A stretch of DNA of 64,000 nucleotides, taken from contig WOFQ01000002.1 of assembly GCA_012184525.1 (NCBI GenBank), positions 992,001 through 1,056,000 of the forward strand. Direction: 5' to 3'. Numbering within the stretch: the first letter of the stretch is position 1; each line of letters opens with the position of its first letter. Under the pieces are notes generated by a model, which ran no database searches, was not told the DNA's origin, and worked only from the letters and a program-made list of their open reading frames with translations. Below, in pieces: positions 9,970 through 22,258 of this stretch. The stretch comes from Xenoacremonium recifei. Lineage: Eukaryota; Ascomycota; Sordariomycetes; Hypocreales; Nectriaceae. Both the position numbers and the translations under genes were made by a program.

Positions 9970-11880
9970 ATGTTCGGTGGTGAAGATCTTCCAGCGGTCT
10001 TGTACCAATGTGCGGGGGTTCTCCTGTTGCTGGCGTCAGCCAGGTGGCTCTGGAGGCGGCAAGAAAGAATCAAGGTGAGGACTTCATTGCGCGGCTGGCA
10101 GTTGGGAGCCCTTCTATCGCAGCAGCAAAGACCCCGAGTCTATACACAGCTGACGCAAGATCTACAAATTAGATCGAAAAGCAGTTTGCTCGGGAGCACG
10201 GGTGTAAGCCGTTGCGACCATGGAGCGCTAAGTGGCCCTTTGGACTCGACTTGCTGGTGAAGGCATTTCGATACGCCAGCCGGATGCAAATCCTCCATTT
10301 CTTCCTCGACGTCGTGGAAGAGTCAGGTACTACTTTTGAACAGAACTTGCTTGGTGCTCGCGCCATCGATACCATTGACCCCGAGAACATTGAGGCCGTC
10401 CTCTCAACTAACTTCAACGGTAACGTCCACTTGTCTTGATGTACTGACGCACTTGTTGATCGGATCTCTCTTCAACACAGATTACACCTTGGGATTGCGT
10501 GCTCCAACGTTTCGACCAGTCCTTGGTAGTGGCATCTTCACTCAAGATGGCGCCGCCTGGAAGCATTCCCGACAACTCCTCCGTCCACAGTTCGCCTCCA
10601 ACCGATCACAAAACTTTGAGCAAATCAAGAAGTGTGTACAAGATCTCATTGAAGCCGTTCCTAAAGACGGAATTGTCGATCTGCAGCCGCTGTGCTTCAA
10701 GCTCACCTTTGACACCACCATGTTCCTCCTTTTCGGCGACTCTGTTTCCGCGACAGATTGGAGTCGAGTAGCCGGGCAAGAGTCTGAATTCGCCAAGGCG
10801 TTCAATACCGCTCAAGACTACCTTGCGCATCGCGGTCGCTTAGGGCCCTTTTACTGGCTACTCAATGATAGGAAGTTTCGTGATGCTTGCCGCAAGTGCC
10901 ATCAGTTCGTCGACGATGCTGTAGCAAAAGCATTGGCGACGTCGGCCGGCCGCGAAAGCAACCGAGAGAAGAAGCTAGACGAGGAAATTGAGAAAGGCAG
11001 CTATGTCTTTGTCGAGGCCCTCGTACAGCAGACAAAGGATCCGCAAGTAATTCGGGATCAGTGTTTGAACGTCCTGCTTGCCGGACGGGACACGACAGGA
11101 TGCTGCCTTCAGTGGACATTGTAAGTTGGCCCATTATGCACTGTCTTCCTTCGTTTAACGCTATAGAAATAGCCGTTTACTTGCTCGCCACCCAAATGTT
11201 CTCGATCGGTTACGAAAGGAGATCGAAGAACTAGTAGGTCTGGGTGAATCTGCGCCGCCGCCTACGAGGGAAGACTTGAAGCATATGCATTATCTCAACC
11301 TCGTCATTAAAGAAGGTAGGAAGGTTTTTCCTGTTTCATGCGAATACCTTTTTATATCCAATCGCTTACCCTTTCGACACAGTGCTGCGACTCTATCCGT
11401 CCGTCCCTGTGAATTCTCGAGAGGCAATACGGCTCACAACTCTGCCAGTTGGTGGAGGGCCTGACGGCAAGTCGCCTGTGCTTGTCCGGCCAGGAGAAGG
11501 AGTCGGATATTGCGTATATGCCATGCATCGCCGAAAGGACCTTTACGGTGAGGATGCAGAGGATTTCCGCCCTGAAAGGTGGGAAGGCAACGAGTTGAAG
11601 GATATTGGCTGGGCTTATTTGCCGTTCAACGGCGGGCCACGGCTTTGCTTAGGACGTGAGTGGTACCTTTTGCTTCGTTGATTCTGCCCTCTCTAATTCC
11701 TGATAACTTGCAGAGGAGTTCGCCATGCTCGAAGTTACATACACTGTTGCACGCCTAATCCAAGTGTTTCCCGTGATCGAAGTACCTGCGAGCGAGCCAC
11801 CTATCAAGGTCGGCCAGGAGAAACAGACGCTTACGTTGGTCGTGTCCAGTGCCGAGGGATGTGTTGTATCCATGAAGTAA
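9970..11880 (+). CDS. Cytochrome P450, CYP52-like (fatty acid / alkane hydroxylase type)
   Basis: ER-anchored haem monooxygenase. Six exons (9970-10074, 10173-10419, 10481-11120, 11167-11315, 11383-11655, 11714-11880) encode 526 aa. Introns run from 46 to 98 bp. Exon 1 supplies the N-terminal membrane anchor (VLLLLASARWLW). Other marks are the WKHSRQLLRPQF helix C, the I-helix AGRDTT (from 318), the ExxR-type segment KEVLRLYPSVP, and the haem loop FNGGPRLCLGQEFA with Cys469, completed by the last splice. These patterns match the CYP52 / CYP63-like clade that omega-hydroxylates alkanes and fatty acids. The exact substrate is not determined. It ends 94 bp from the stop of the convergent ceramidase gene. 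Confidence 0.92.
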
Positions 11881-11974
11881 ATGGAAGAGAAGTTGTGAGA
11901 GTTGGTTATATCAATTTGTGTCTTTTATCTCTGTGTACTCCAGCGTATCGTCTACTTCTGCTTTCAATCTTCCG

Positions 11975-12920
11975 TTATGCCGCTTTCTCGCGGCTCACTT
12001 CCGCGCGTACTTCTCTGGCGACGTTCATGAACTGGCTTGCACCAATCGCCGTCATGATATGCCACCACCCGTGAAGCTCAAAGAGCCATGCCCAAGGCAG
12101 CCCAACTCGGCTTCTAATGTCCCTAAGCTGGGCACAGTAATTAAGGTCGATGTTCCAGAGCACGTATCCAGCCAGACAAATCGAGATAGCCTGCCACGTC
12201 CGCACGTTCCAATCTCGGCTCTTGGATGCTGGAAATGCGGGCTGCAGCCAGTGGAATAGATACTGACTTCGCAGGATAACACATCCTAATGCCGATGCGA
12301 ACGCAATGACCTGATAGATAATTTCCGGCGATTGAAGATAGAATGCAATAAAAGTCGTAAATATGAGACCAAGGCCAACAGAGATGAATCGGGCCTTTAA
12401 GGGAGGCTGTCGTATCGTAAGAGTTGCTTGGAGCATGGACCAGGTGAGGCCGAGCATCGAGAACTCATCGGCGAATTCGAGTGTGTAGCGAAGAGAGGCA
12501 TGGAATAGAAAGGAGCCAATACCGAGGCCCAGGAGAGAAAGGGACATAAAGTCGCAGTCTGGTCTGAAAATCCCTCTACTTCCACGGCCATATAAATGTC
12601 GGAAAGCCAGGTAAACTGGTGGTGTATGGCGTCAGCAACTAGGAGATTCATTTGGTACAGCACCATCTCAGCAACGGTGCCTCTCCTTGACATGGGAGTC
12701 CATCACCGTACCATATGTGATATTCGTCAGCGAATTTATGAATTCGGCGAGGTAGAAGGTCAGAGCATAGTCTTCCTCGCAGAAGCTGTAAGTCATTAGC
12801 ATCAATGCATCCAGGCTAGAGCCGCTCGCTGGGTACTCACTTTGCCCGGCTCGTTGGCGGGCTCCATGCGCCGGCCAAGGAATAAGGGTCGCCGTCAAAA
12901 CGAACGTTGTGATGCCCCAT
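11975..12920 (-). CDS. Alkaline (phyto)ceramidase, YPC1/YDC1 family
   Basis: Multi-pass ER/Golgi hydrolase that splits (phyto)ceramide into sphingoid base and fatty acid. Three exons on the minus strand (12920-12841, 12785-12712, 12615-11975) encode 264 aa. The introns of 55 and 96 bp are phase-consistent and join into GAWSPPTS...NFCEEDY and NITYVYLAFRH, the conserved N-terminal block of the family. The zinc and catalytic residues of the superfamily are visible: SFLFHASLRY (His), FADEF (Asp) and HGWWHIMTAIG (HxxxH). Several hydrophobic helices follow in the expected order. Length is slightly short of yeast Ypc1 but no core motif is missing. Tail-to-tail with the P450. Confidence 0.93.
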
Positions 12921-14339
12921 TTTGGATTCTCAAGATGATTTCTGTGCCCCAAAATGTTGATGAAGAAAGCAAGAATGCAGGCGGTGGAGGGCTTCGATTG
13001 AGAAGGCAGCAAGTTGGGGGCTGAACTCCCGTTTCAGCCTAGCGTTCCTGTGTGACATGATGCCCGATCACCAAGAGCCTCTCCCTCTCTGCCCGAGTAT
13101 CTCCGCCGATTTATTACTATTATTTTGATAAGTTCTAGATTTCTAAGGCTCAATAATTATCACACTATAAGTCCAGCACGTTGTAGTTATGTCAGGATGC
13201 GTTTTAGATCGAGTTAGATTAGGATCTAGGTGAGGGATACGGTTTCGTCTAGGATATCTTCTTCTCTTATTAGGGCATTGAAGCTGTCAAAGCTATTTTT
13301 TTAAGTGAGGTATCTCGTGCGAATAGGATGTCCCAAATACACTTACCCATGTTAATTGAGCATTTGGCTGTATCCAGCCCTGTAAGGATTAATCCATCCA
13401 CAAATATACCGTAGTCCTTGCTCCTCCAAGCAGCCCACTCATGCACCGACAGCTCGATTGGCGTCGCCCGTACGTAGACTCCACGACTGGTCGAAAATTA
13501 TATCTTACCCTGGGTAGTAGTGTGCTCTTGTGCTGATATGTACGAGTCAGGTAGGTGTACATTCAACTGGTATTGGAGGATCCAAAGAAATGTCTGTTTG
13601 TGCTGCATGCCCCCCTGCAGAAGCTGTCATCACTCAACATGGGGAATGCTTGTTAGTCTACAAGTAATCTGTCATCCTAAAAGAGAACATAACTTCAGGG
13701 CCATCATTATTATTATCATTTCCCTTTGTAGATTAGATGTGCCGGTGAAGTTGCTCCGGAGATTGAGAGGAACATACCATATTAGAGACAGACTATCGAA
13801 TCCGACTTATTTAAGACGAAACTAGAACACAGTTCAACAAGAAATACCACTGCAGTGCAAGGGATCAACAAAATTATTGGCGTTGTTGGCATGACTAGAC
13901 TATACAGAAGGCAGGTAGTAAGTTGCGACGTAGCGAAGTTATGCCCAATAATGGTAAGCGCAGGATTGTATGCGCTCTCAATAACGCACTTGCAAGAGAT
14001 GACAATAGCCTTACTTATCAAGCCACCTATAGTCACTTCTTGTCTTCCGATAGTCTGGTTTGCCTAGGAACGAATCTGCCCAAGAGAAACTGAGAGATAT
14101 GACTGACTTGGGAAAGGAGTCACATCTAGCTCCCCACCCTCACCCACGAAATCGCGTCGTCAGATCAACTGGATCTGGCTTCTTGTTACGACGCCTGTCA
14201 GCAGACTACTTAAGGGTGATACGACTTTGCTCAATAGCCTTTGAAGTAATAAAGAAAGGCCATAACCCCGCAACAAAGAAGTTTCGTCGTGGAGTAATGC
14301 CACTTGCATGACCCAACATAAATACACGAAACATACACA
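12921..14339. other. Gene-free AT-rich stretch
   Basis: About 1.4 kb with no gene that I can support. The part around 13100-13900 is clearly AT-richer than the flanks, with runs such as tattactattattttgat and repeated stop codons in all frames, so it may be an old decayed sequence. The right end is the promoter of the alpha/beta hydrolase gene. Confidence 0.5.
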
Positions 14340-15166
14340 ATGACGACTACCCAGAAACCCGTGATCCTAATTGTCCACGGTGCATGGCATCGCCCTTTGC
14401 ACTTCCGACCTCTCATCGACGCCCTCAACGCCAAGGGGTTTACCGTCCTCGCCCCGCCCCTTGCAAGCTCCGGCTACGACGATTCCATCGTTGGCAAGAC
14501 ACATCATGACGATCTGAAGCGCATCCAAGACGCCATCCAGCTGGTTCTCGAAGAGGGCAGAGAGATCCTTGCCATTGGTCATAGCTACGGTGCCATGCCC
14601 CTAGCTGCAGCAATTCAGGGCCAAACCGTTGCCGAGCGGGCGAGTCGGGGCCTGAAAGGAGGCTTCTCTTCCGCCATCTTTATTGCTCCAGCACCCTACT
14701 TCCAAGCCGGGGTTTCTATGTATGAGGAGGCAGGCAATAAATGGGGTGATGGTTTGTTCTATGAGGTCACTGTAAGAAGCCAGCCGGCTCCTTCTGTATC
14801 TAAACCCCATAGCCTCCCTGATGCTGACCTTACCTACAGGAAACTCGTCTTCCTCTCATCGCCGAAGCAGCCAAAGAAGCCTTCTACTCCGGTATCGACC
14901 CTGCCATCAAAGATCACGCCTACAGCCATGTCTGTCACCAGAGCAAAGAACCTTTCAGAACCCCCGTCATTTGCACGCCCACCGAGCTTGACATCCCAAA
15001 GACCCTTGTTGTCTGCACAACGGACAAGGCTATCCCACGAGAGGTGCAGATCCTGACTGCCGAGAAATGGGGGGCGAAGCCTGTGGAGGTCGACGCGGGA
15101 CATAGCCCGTGGTTGGTAGATAGTTGCAGGGAGCAGATCCTGGGCCTCATTGCTCAGCAGGCATAA
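14340..15166 (+). CDS. Alpha/beta hydrolase (AB_hydrolase_6 type)
   Basis: Small soluble serine hydrolase of 252 aa in two exons (14340-14771, 14840-15166). The 68-bp intron (gtaaga...ctacag) keeps phase 0. The N-terminal IVHGAWHRPLHF is the HGxW oxyanion-hole strand. The nucleophile elbow is GHSYG with Ser82. The acid is likely the Asp of CTTDKAIP, and the His is in AGHSPWL near the C-terminus. This is the fold of plant methyl-esterase / hydroxynitrile-lyase relatives and many fungal detoxifying or secondary-metabolism esterases. No signal peptide is present, so it is probably cytosolic. The substrate is unknown. Confidence 0.9.
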
Positions 15167-15401
15167 ATGGCTAGGAGCCTAACTCGATTAACATCATGTA
15201 TCCATGATTATAGCCCATTACTCATTTCTCAGAGCATCATCTTAACATCACACTACAAAGTTCACTACAAACTTCCTTGGAACCACTCATACCACCCATC
15301 TCAAAGATCCAGCACAAATATAAGATAGCCCATACTCAGAGCCCACGCCTTAAACCCTTCCCCTGAACCCTTCCCCTAACCTCTTCCCCCAAGACCTTTC
15401 A

Positions 15402-17080
15402 CTAATATCGTCCTCCCATCCGCTCAAGATCAGATTCCTCCAATACCGGGCTTGGAGCGTAGGCTTTCTGCGGCGAGACACTAACACGCGGCCCGCCACC
15501 GCCCGTACCCCAACTGCCCCAGGATGTGCGTGAGTCTCGAGCATACTCCTCCGTCAGATCACTCAAACTTTGGGAGTCCTTATCAAGAACCACGCCTTGA
15601 GCCGGGTTTCGCGAGGCGCTGCCCATAGCAACTCCAATATTCGTTGGATGAGCAACGCTCGTTGGCGACGCGTTCGGACTGAAGGTACTGCTAGGGGGTG
15701 TCGACGGAAGAGCGCGAGTTGGCGGTGGGCCGGGGCTGGCCAGGCTGGAGATGTTGAACGCGGCTTCAACGGGACGAGAAGGTCGTTTTGGAGAGCCGTC
15801 GCTATATCCAGGGGCCGGCTTGGTTGGTGTCGGGGACCTCGCATCGCTGGTATAGCTGCTAACGCGCTCGTCGGGTAATGAATCTCCAAGACCGGACATT
15901 GCCTCTGATATTCGTGAAAGGGGCGGAGAGTTGCCTCCAAAATACATTCTTGAAACGGACTCGTGTCTGGAGGACTTCTTGGTTGTAGTAGGTGCGTAGA
16001 GAGGTGACAGAGGATACCCTGGCCGCGATGGTGGCCTTTTTCCAGGAGAATGCGTAGCATCAACATCCGTCGGTAGGAACTTGCGTTCTCGAAGACGAGC
16101 AGGCGGTGTCAAGGGCAGTCCATCGGCGTCTGTATGGGACAGAGTTGGAGAGACTAGAGGCGTCGGCGATTCCGCAGAAGGTTGGCATGGGTTGTGTTTG
16201 ATATGCCTCCGAAGCTTCGTACCGTCATGTCGAGCCCTGCGACGCAAGAGGAAAAAGATAAGCGCAAGAATTGCAACGACTCCAAGTAGTGAGCACAACA
16301 CAACAGTCACTTTAACACCAACAGAATAGCCATCTCCATGTCGCTCTTGGCTTGCCGTGGAAGACGAGTCCAGACTTGCAGAGAGAGACGGATCAGTAAT
16401 CTTGGAGTACGTCTGTACTGGCATTGACGTTCGTGACGGTCTAGAAGTCGACAAAGCGATCAGTGTTGTGTGATCCGACGTGACTTGATCTGCTTTGAAG
16501 ACGATAGAGCTGCTTGCTTTATATCCCGAAGATGAAGCAACATCAGTCGCAGCAGCCTGCTTGCTCTGTTGGCAGCGAGGATCATCATCATATATCGAGT
16601 CAAAAGTGCAAGTGAAGGTCGAATCGGGGGCGCCGGGGTCTATCACCGAATGATAGCCAATACTTCCATGACCCTGGTCAGCGTTCTCTCAAAAGAGGGA
16701 AACAGTAAATCCTTACTTTTGACAAGTGTTGATGAACCAATTCACATTGGCTAGAGGCTGTTAGAATCCCTGGTTTTCAGCTCAGAAGAGACAGACGCAC
16801 GATCTTTGCCACCCCGACTTAGGTTTTCCACGCCACACAATTGAGAGTCGCAACAATAGAGCGTCCAAAGAGGTTTCTGCTTGTCCATGTAACCGTTGTC
16901 TGAGAGTACCTCGCACACTTGGACGAATGTCTCATCGTTGGGAAACCACTCGTCCATGAAGCGCTCTCGACAGTCGCGGATGCATTTCGGAGGATCATCG
17001 ACATTGGAGGCAATGAACCCCCATTGGTGTCCATCACAATCCCGCTTCTCTAATGTGTTCGAACCTAAAGGTGCCGACAT
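15402..17080 (-). CDS. Single-pass membrane protein with Cys-rich ectodomain
   Basis: Three exons can be joined in phase: 17080-16801, 16750-16717 and 16662-15402, giving 524 aa. The first two and the start of the third encode a Cys-rich region (CDGHQWGF, CIRDC, CEVLSD, YCCDSQLC, WFINTCQ, FTCTFDS). A Ser/Thr-rich stalk follows, then one membrane helix (VKVTVVLCSLLGVVAILALIF) and a long Ser/Pro-rich tail ending ESDLERMGGRY. The layout is that of fungal surface sensors with a type I topology. The start at 17080 gives no signal peptide, and an in-frame stop lies just upstream, so a 5' exon with the signal peptide is probably missing from this model. Function unknown; I do not recognise a named domain. 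Confidence 0.7.
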
Positions 17081-20000
17081 GCCTCTCGTCGTTTCTCAAA
17101 CCGGATGAAGGAGTGTCGACTTGGGGCCGTGCGAAGTTTCGCATTGTCCCTCGCAACGGAACTATGCGAGGGATCCAAGCAATTATTAGGAGGCAACGCG
17201 GAACGACGGACGGGCTCAATCAAAGGCAGAAAACTGGTCCTGCGGCAGACCAGCAAACAACGAACGGAAGACACATGGGAAACAAAATAGCTGGCCCGAC
17301 GGCCCTCGAGGTGGATATCCGGCTGATATGTGACAGAAACCATAAATCCTCCTCCTCCCACCGTAAGCCGTGCTTGCAGCTTCGACTATCCACGCCCAGC
17401 CAACGACGCTATCTTCTGTCCGTTCCCTCTTGCACCACAGGTACAGGCGGTGACAGTTCCCACGGCAGGACCGATAGCATGGAGGCGATCAGGCTCGTGT
17501 GCCGTGGCCAGCGCCAAACCGCGTCACACGGCCCTGCAGCTCTCCGTGTCCGACGAAAATAGTCTCGTATGGTGCCCAGTAAGCGGGACAGCAGTGCTCT
17601 CACAGGGAGTTTCGACCATGCATAGACTATCTGCGCTTGGTCTGAGCACGAGATGGCCGTAGCTTTTCGTGGGAGCATCAGAGGCAGAGCGTTGACGGCA
17701 TACGCAGATTCGGATGGCTAGAGGCAGGCTGAGCAGCTACCTATCAGTGTCAGGGTTTGGTCTCCCGATACTAAGTGTGATTCCGCAGCCTGCGCTTCAA
17801 GCACGCAGTCACAACGCCCAAACCGGAAGGCTATCTGGCTAAGTATGAGTTCGCTGGCATCCGTTGCCAGCACTGGCCGGTGTGGCGGCCTCCGTGTGTT
17901 TGCTACCTTCGCAAATGTATAGAGTATGGCCTAGCTCCCGCAGGCTGAAACTCCTTGGAAGATCTGGCTCAGAGTCTGTTGACAAGTCACAAAACGTGTT
18001 CTCAGGACTCTCCCACTTGGCAACCAACGCATCATAAGCTGGATTATATCTGCTTTGGCACAGCAACTAAGCTGGAGCGAAGGGAAAATGAGATCTCAGA
18101 GCACACCTTTTCAGATAACGGGGATCCCGGTCTGGAGAAGTCGGACCCAAAGGAGCATTTACCAGATGATCGCTGAGGAACTCTGTGTGAGGACAACCAA
18201 AGACAGAATCACAACCCGGTACCTCTCTTGGATGCATCAAAATGAGGCCCGAGCTGGGCATTGTTTGGCAGGCCAAGCGAGAAAATAGCGTTGGTTGCAC
18301 AATTTGGTGACCAATTATCTTGAGCACTTCGCGAGCCGTCCAAGGCTATTGTGCAACTTAGGCATGGCAGCCTCTCATTCGGCCTGCCTCGATTTTCGCC
18401 ATCTTCCTTGGAACAGTCAGTAATTTGTTTGTCCAGGCCTCTCAGCCAGCTCTTTTGGGTTGTTTGCTCGAGGTTTAGTTCCCGTTAGGAAATGGCATCC
18501 GCGGGTAGTAGCACAAGTGCCTCGTCCTGTTTCTACCCGTAGATACAATATGAGTGAGCGGCATGACGAAGCTCGTCCGGGGCTGAAAAATCGGGCGAGC
18601 GTTATGTAATGATCTCATAATATCGAGTCCTGCTTCGCAAGGTAGGCTGCATTTGACTTTAAGCCTAGCTCGTATTGTGAATACGCAAAGCGTCTTAGCA
18701 ATCATAAGATGCGCTCCCTATAACATGCTGCTGAGAATCCCCTCCACTCCTCTCATCCAGAAGTATCGCACCATGTACTATCGGTCGTCTCAAGCACCTG
18801 TCTCAGCGGCCATGCAACTTCTGGTGTTTGTGGCTGGCACTTGCGGTGAGAGCGAGACATTCTGACGTGCTTCTAAAACTTCGTGAAAATCGTGGTATAT
18901 GCATGATACGCTGTGGCGAGGTTGGATCGGAGCGGCAAGCCAATTTAGATCAGCGCTCCGTGCTTTGGCGAAGCTCGAAGGGAAGAGCAGAACTATCGAT
19001 TCCAGATGCGTTGACGTTCCCGTGGTTGGCCGTGGAACACGATAGAGAACAGGGGCCGACAAGGGAAGGACGCCATCGACCTTCCACGACAGCTATTCGT
19101 GGCACTCACGTGGAATATCCTGCAGCTCTGAGGCTGGGCAGACCTATATCTCCAAGCCAAGGCATTTAAGAGGGCCCTGGTAAGTGCATCTGTGATTGGC
19201 AGAAGCTTCGTACGGCTGAGGCCTTCCATTTGATGAAGCTGACACGAGAAAACGGCATACCAGTCACCGCGCGCTATCGAAATCGGGTTGAAGCTTCTTG
19301 CGGAACAGTTTAGGAGGAGGCTTAACGAGAAAGCTTGAGACTGTTGATTGTCGCTGCGCTTCCCGTGCTGGTCATGCGGATCGGATACGAGGAATGCGGT
19401 GTCCATGCTGCTGCGTAGCCCCTCTTGCTGCTCCCGAGAGCTTATAGCATTTGAGCATTGAGGATCCAAGACATCCAACCGCTAGACTTAATCAACGGTT
19501 CTTTGCATCAAAATGCGCCTCGAGTCGCAGAGTCAATTAGGTCCACTATGCCGTGTAGGGAAAGTGTCTCGAACGTTTCCAATCCCATGATGCCAGGTTG
19601 CCACGGCCGCAGGAGTGTTTGTGGCCCTCGACCTTCGGGAGCCATTCTCAGTCCCGTCCCCCAAAATAGGCAACATCTCCTCCAGGCAGTGTGACCCAAG
19701 GCATGAAGGAGAAGAGCCGAGACCCAGGTGAGGTAGTTATCCGTCGTGCATTAACCTCGCCAACACACTGCCAGGGCCGACTGAGCAGAGTTGAGTGGCA
19801 GGAAAGAAAAGCTTTCATTTCCGGCTGGCTGGGATCGAATATCTCTCATTGATGCTGTGAGCCGATGGAGCTCGGAGCCTCTCTCCTGCGGAGAAGGTTG
19901 CGAGAAGGATTTCGGCATGCTCTTCACGAAGCCCACTCTCCTGTTGTGTGATGTCGGGTTATGCGAACTCTAGAATGGAGGAACGAGCATATTGGCCCAC

Positions 20001-20388
20001 GTGATAATTGACGGCACCAGGTAGATGATCCTTCACAGTTCTTGTTGTTGACAGGAGGAAGCGTAAAAGGAGTTCGGAAGTTCCGAATTCTTGAAGTTGG
20101 ATAAGTCAGCAAGGCACCTGCCCTCTAAGACTGGCAGGAGCCTGTCCTTGATCCAGCTGCTATCGGTACGCGATCCCCCGCAAATTTGACGTGATGTTTG
20201 ATGTACCTGCTACCACTTCCCCGGACCTCGGCTCCCCCACCTTTAAGATCTGGGGTACAAGCGAGCCTAGGTTCGGCAGGATTCTTGATCGATCATCAAC
20301 ACCATCATGATTTCTCACTCTTGAATATTCTCGTATGTTTCTTCTTATTTAAGGGTCCTGTTTTTCTAATTAACCGCATCTCTGAAGT
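17081..20388. other. 3.3 kb gene-poor stretch
   Basis: No gene model can be supported. The longest open frames (for instance 161 codons at 18993-19478, minus) have no recognisable domain, no splice partners and unfavourable composition. The left part probably holds the missing first exon of the membrane protein gene. The right end is the promoter of the SDR gene. Confidence 0.45.
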
Positions 20389-21431
20389 ATGGCGGACAAG
20401 GCACAGAATCGCATCCAGGCCATTGGCCAACAATTACTCCCGCCCATCAAGAAGGTCGCTCCAGGGTCGAGCAAGTCGCGACTAGAGGGCAAAGTCGCAA
20501 TCATAACAGGCATGGTCAACGTGCATATCATGCGCTGAATTCTACTTGCTAACAAGTCATACAGGCGCCAATTCTCCTCTAGGTATTGGCAGGGCCACTG
20601 CACATCAGTATGCCGAGAGCGGTGCCCGCGCCATCTACATCTGCGACTATGACAAGACTCATCTGGAGGCTCATAAGTTGGAGATCATGGCCGCGTTTCC
20701 ATCCGTAGAGGTCCATGCACGACAATTTGACGCCTCAGAAGAGGCACAAGTGAAGAAGGTGGTGGACGAAGCTTTGCAGCAGTATGGACGTCTCGATGTC
20801 TTCTTCGCCAACGCCGGTATTGTTGGAAAGCACGCTATGTTTACAGACTTCAGCGACGACGACTTCATGTCTGTCTTGAAGATCAATACACTGAGGTATG
20901 TAGCACGCTTCACGCCCTGTCCCAGACTACACTAGCAGCACCCTGGTTGAATTCACCTTGATTGACTTAAACAGCGTCTTCCTAGCTGCCAAATATGCAG
21001 CTCCAGCGATGATGAAGACGAGTTCTGAGAAGCCCGAGTCCCGCGGCAGCATCATCGCCACGGCCTCCGTAGCCGGCATCCGCTCCAACGCCGGCTCAAC
21101 ACCCTACTCAGCCTCCAAGGCTGCCGTCATCTCACTGGCGCAAACCATCTCTTACCAGCTCGCCGGCACCGGCGTGCGCGTCAACTCCCTGTGCCCCGGG
21201 CTCATCGAGACAGGCATGACGGCGGAAGTCTACAAGGCCGCGCGCGCGAGGGGCAACGAAAAGAAGATCGGACAGCTGAATCCCATGCGGCGCGATGGAC
21301 ATGCGGATGAGATCGCGCGGGTTGCGCTGTTCCTCGCCAGCGACGAGAGCAGCTATGTCAACGGCCAGGCCTGGGCCGTCGATGGAGGATTAAGTGCCGG
21401 CCACCCCTTTGTGCCGGGGAAGATGGCCTAG
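20389..21431 (+). CDS. Classical short-chain dehydrogenase/reductase with a GC-AG intron
   Basis: NAD(P)-dependent oxidoreductase of 302 aa. Three exons: 20389-20509, 20565-20895, 20975-21431. The Rossmann motif TGANSPLGIGRA is formed only if intron 1 (20510-20564) begins with gc (ACAG|gcatgg) and ends at atacag; the nearby gt sites give a stop codon. Other landmarks are FANAG (NNAG-type), ATASVAG (catalytic Ser), YSASK with Tyr195 and Lys199, and CPGLIETGM. The C-terminus VDGGLSAG is typical of the FabG-like classical group. An extra N-terminus of about 35 residues precedes the Rossmann fold. Substrate unknown. Confidence 0.9.
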
Positions 21432-22258
21432 CAAGCAGACGGAAGTCGGTAGAGTACTCAATACGAGACAAGGCTCTGCGGAAGTCGTCAGCCGCGCGTC
21501 TCTACAGAAGATAGAGGTCACGAGGGATAGGTGAATAGGAGCCGCGCCGCGGTCAGTGCCAGCCCAGGCCCGTTGAATTGCGAAACATTTCTCCATGCCC
21601 ATCATCCCATCGTTCCCAGCTTGAGGATCACTGTCTCTGAAACGCTGAAACCGAAACATCCAGGGACCCAGTGCCTTTCTCATGATTATTAGCAACAGCT
21701 GACACGGCGCCCCGAGCCGCGTCATCGGGTCGCCAGCCCGAGCGCTTCCCACGCCCCGCTCCCTTCGAGATGCGCTCAACTCGAAACAACTCAAGACGAG
21801 ACGGAGCCCATCCCTGATCGCTCTGGCAGATCTTCCGCCAAGTAGATGCCAGTGGACCCGGCATTCGGGATGGGGCCTGGGGGGTTGGTCAAGGAACGTC
21901 GTAGCGGAAGGGGTTCATGGGCCCAGCGGCGGAATAACACCACCAAGAGTTGTCATGATAGCCATTGAGGAGTCGAAGTAACGCGTCACGACCGGGCCTT
22001 GGCGTCAATATCGCCCAGGGACTTCAGAAAAAGTAAAAGATGCTCCACGGCGATACGACGCCGTCTTCTTGGTATAAGTAATGCTTCACCCTCCGCCTCT
22101 TCGTTGTAGTATCCCATCTTCTTCATCGCCCTTCTTCAACACACTCTTTGACTTGTCTTCTTGGGAGCTTCAGTTGCAGGCATCTGTGGTTCCTTCTTTT
22201 TGAATTCTCAGCCCTTCTTTACTCAACTACTTTGACAATCTTTCCAACTACTCCCACG
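21432..22258 (+). promoter_or_regulatory. Upstream region of the Gly-rich secreted protein
   Basis: 827 bp between genes. A TATA-like TATAAG lies at 22073-22078, followed by a CT-rich block at about 22110-22145, the usual arrangement of a strong fungal promoter and leader. Translation starts at 22259. Nothing else is recognised. Confidence 0.45.

Noticed and set aside
12921..14339. Possible decayed transposon in the AT-rich stretch
   Set aside because: Composition is suggestive, but I found no terminal repeats or recognisable transposase or reverse transcriptase remnants.
18993..19478. 161-codon frame in the gene-poor region
   Set aside because: No Met-rich context, no domain, no splice partner, no neighbour relationship.
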